DNA from: Candidatus Dormiibacter sp.
Lineage (GTDB): Bacteria; Chloroflexota; Dormibacteria; UBA8260
Direction of reading: 5' to 3'
Length of the DNA: 7,397 bases
Assembly: GCA_025450495.1 (NCBI GenBank)
Contig: JANWHI010000111.1
Location: 1-7,397, forward strand
The notes under the pieces were generated by a model. That model did not search any database. It was not told the DNA's origin and saw only the letters and a list, made by a program, of their open reading frames with translations. The position numbers were made by a program, and so were the translations under genes. This document shows, piece after piece, positions 5,963 to 7,397 of this stretch. Positions within the stretch are counted from its first letter, which is position 1. The number at the start of each line of letters is the position of its first letter.

Positions 5963-7036
5963 ATGCTCGCGGCCGTGGACAACGCTGATTGGCGCACATC
6001 GACGCCCTTGGCCGAAGGTCTGGCCGAGGTCCTGGAGGGGTCGGAGGAGGGTCTGCTGCTGGTCAGCTCGGCCGGCGTGATCCAGTTCGCGTCGCCAACC
6101 GCGTTGCGCCACCTCGAGCTGCCTGCGGGCGCGGTCGGTTCGGCGGTCACCGAATGCCATGCCGATTACCGGCTGGTGCGCGTCCTGATCGCGGCGGAGG
6201 CCACCGACGAGGTCGTGGAGCGCCGCTGGAGAACTGCGGACCGCGCCCTGTCGGTGCGAGCTCGGCGGCTCAGCCGGCCCGGTCCCGGTGTGCTCGTGTG
6301 GGTGCGCGACGAGACCCGGGTCCGCCACCTCGAGAAGATGCGCCGTGACTTCATCAGCAACGTCTCCCACGAGCTGCGCACCCCGCTGGCGGCGATGCGG
6401 GTGATGACCGAGACGCTCCTCGCCGGTGCTCTTCAGGATCCCCCGGCCGCCGACGAGTTCGTCAACCGCATCGGGCTGGAGGTCGAGCAGATGTCGCAGA
6501 TGGTCGAGGAGCTGCTCGAGCTGAGCGCGCTGGAGGGCGAGGAGCACCCCGTGCCCGATGAGCCAGTCCCCGTCGTCGATCTGCTCATCGCCATCGACAG
6601 GCTGCGCCCGTTGATCGACGACAAGGAGATCAACCTCGTCTTCCATGTGGCCGCCGAGATCCCGCCGATCCGCGGGGATGTCGCGCATCTCCAGCACGTT
6701 CTCCGCAACCTGGTCCACAACGCGGTGAAGTTCACGCCTGCTCACGGCACCATCACGGTCAGCGCCACCGCGGTAGGCGACCAGGTCGAGCTGCGCTGTG
6801 CTGATACCGGCGCCGGAATTCGGTCGGATGACCTCTCGCGGATCTTCGAGCGGTTCTGGAAGGCGGACAGCTCGCGCCGCCGAGACGGTGAGGGGTCAGG
6901 GCTGGGACTGGCGATCGCGCGCCACGTGGTCGCCGCACACCAGGGGACGATTCACGCCGAGTCAGAGCTCGGTCACGGGGCCACGTTCGTGGTCACACTT
7001 CCCGCCTGGGGCACGATGAGCTCGGCGGTGGGCTGA
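5963..7036 (+). CDS. phoR: PhoR-type sensor histidine kinase without membrane segments
   Basis: This 357-residue kinase is the likely partner of the PhoB-like regulator. A PAS-like domain (about 20-115, EVLEGSEEGLLLVSSAGVIQFAS) leads directly into the HisKA dimerisation domain, with phospho-acceptor H136 in FISNVSHELRTPLAAMR. The HATPase_c domain follows: N-box NLVHNAVKF (N253), G1 DTGAGI (281-286), F-box FERFW (295-299) and G2 GSGLGLAIAR (311-320). No hydrophobic stretch long enough to cross the membrane occurs anywhere in the protein, unlike E. coli PhoR or mycobacterial SenX3. It should therefore be soluble or recruited to the membrane by partners. The ATG at 5963 has a modest GGA at 5953-5955. 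An in-frame ATG at 5924 lies inside the repeat region and adds only 13 residues without a membrane helix. The gene diverges from the pst operon. Assignment as PhoR rests on context and domain order. Confidence 0.9.
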   Translation: MLAAVDNADWRTSTPLAEGLAEVLEGSEEGLLLVSSAGVIQFASPTALRHLELPAGAVGSAVTECHADYRLVRVLIAAEATDEVVERRWRTADRALSVRARRLSRPGPGVLVWVRDETRVRHLEKMRRDFISNVSHELRTPLAAMRVMTETLLAGALQDPPAADEFVNRIGLEVEQMSQMVEELLELSALEGEEHPVPDEPVPVVDLLIAIDRLRPLIDDKEINLVFHVAAEIPPIRGDVAHLQHVLRNLVHNAVKFTPAHGTITVSATAVGDQVELRCADTGAGIRSDDLSRIFERFWKADSSRRRDGEGSGLGLAIARHVVAAHQGTIHAESELGHGATFVVTLPAWGTMSSAVG

Positions 7037-7397
7037 GCGCCGCGGTACGGGCCACGTCGATCCAGCCAGGCAGTGGTGTCGAATCGAGGAGCTGACGGGA
7101 CAGCGCCGTGGCCGCGTTGATGGCGAAACCCATGCCGTGCCCGGTGTATCCAGCGCAGACATGGATGCGTTGGCACCCCGGGCTGAGACCCACGAGCGGC
7201 AGGCCGTCGTCGCTGAAGCCCATGATCCCCGCCCACCGGTGGGTGACGGCGGCGCCGACGCCAAGATCGTGAAGCTGGCCGTCGAGAAGGTGTTGCACGC
7301 GCTGGGTCGGCTTGGTGTCGAGCCCGACCTCCTCGTCAAGCGCGCGATGACGAAATCCGCCGACCAGGACTGCACCGTCGTCGCGTTGCCGCCAGTA
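6993..7397 (-). CDS. FAD-dependent oxidoreductase, DAO family (C-terminal part; 5' end outside window)
   Basis: The frame is open from the right edge (first visible residues YWRQRDDGAVLVGGFRHRALDE) to a stop at 6993-6995, giving the last 134 residues. YWRQxxDGxVLVGGFR, then HRWAGIMGFSDDGLPLVG, then HVCAGYTGHGMGFAINAATALSRQL are the C-terminal signatures of the DAO/DadA superfamily (D-amino acid, glycine, sarcosine and gamma-glutamylputrescine oxidases). GYTGHGMGFA is part of the FAD/substrate region. The N-terminal GxGxxG dinucleotide-binding fold is outside the window, and the substrate cannot be told from this fragment. Its 3' end overlaps phoR by 44 bp in convergent orientation. The last 25 or so residues (Pro/Ser/Arg rich, after PLPGWIDVARTAA) look non-conserved and fall within that overlap. 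No functional link to phosphate is evident. Confidence 0.85.
   Translation of the reverse strand, partial: YWRQRDDGAVLVGGFRHRALDEEVGLDTKPTQRVQHLLDGQLHDLGVGAAVTHRWAGIMGFSDDGLPLVGLSPGCQRIHVCAGYTGHGMGFAINAATALSRQLLDSTPLPGWIDVARTAALSPPPSSSCPRREV

Overview
This is a 7.4 kb, high-GC (roughly two-thirds G+C by eye), gene-dense chromosomal window. It carries an almost complete, self-contained phosphate-starvation (Pho) locus. The GC-rich codon use, several GTG starts, a lipoprotein-type PstS and a Streptomyces-like tandem 11-bp Pho box suggest an actinobacterium or another high-GC, Gram-positive-like lineage (for example an uncultured soil phylum such as Dormibacterota or Chloroflexota). The sequence alone does not fix the taxon.

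Layout. At the left edge, on the + strand, is the 3' end of a CHAD-domain protein (polyphosphate-associated family), overlapped by a small SixA/MutT1-type histidine phosphatase. Converging on them with a 12-nt gap is a six-gene minus-strand operon, in transcription order pstS (4891-5805), pstC, pstA, pstB, phoU, phoB-like response regulator (785-1543). It encodes the phosphate-binding lipoprotein, two permeases, the ATPase, the PhoU signalling regulator and an OmpR/PhoB-family response regulator. A 157-bp divergent intergenic region (5806-5962) separates pstS from a plus-strand PhoR-type histidine kinase (5963-7036). That region holds four tandem 11-bp units that look like a Pho box. At the right edge a partial minus-strand DAO-family FAD oxidoreductase overlaps the 3' end of phoR by 44 bp.

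How it works together (inference from families). PstSCAB imports phosphate. PhoU relays transporter status to the PhoR kinase. PhoR phosphorylates the PhoB-like regulator, which would bind the shared intergenic box and could control both arms. The junctions pstC/pstA (4-nt GTGA overlap) and pstA/pstB, pstB/phoU and phoU/phoB (each a 1-nt TGATG overlap) indicate tight translational coupling.

The most notable points are the four-unit 11-bp repeat, a PhoR with no transmembrane segment, the kinase and regulator split to opposite ends of the locus, and the adjacent CHAD/histidine-phosphatase pair. I see no wholly new system. It is a variant architecture of a well-known regulon. No RNA genes, CRISPR arrays or mobile elements are visible.
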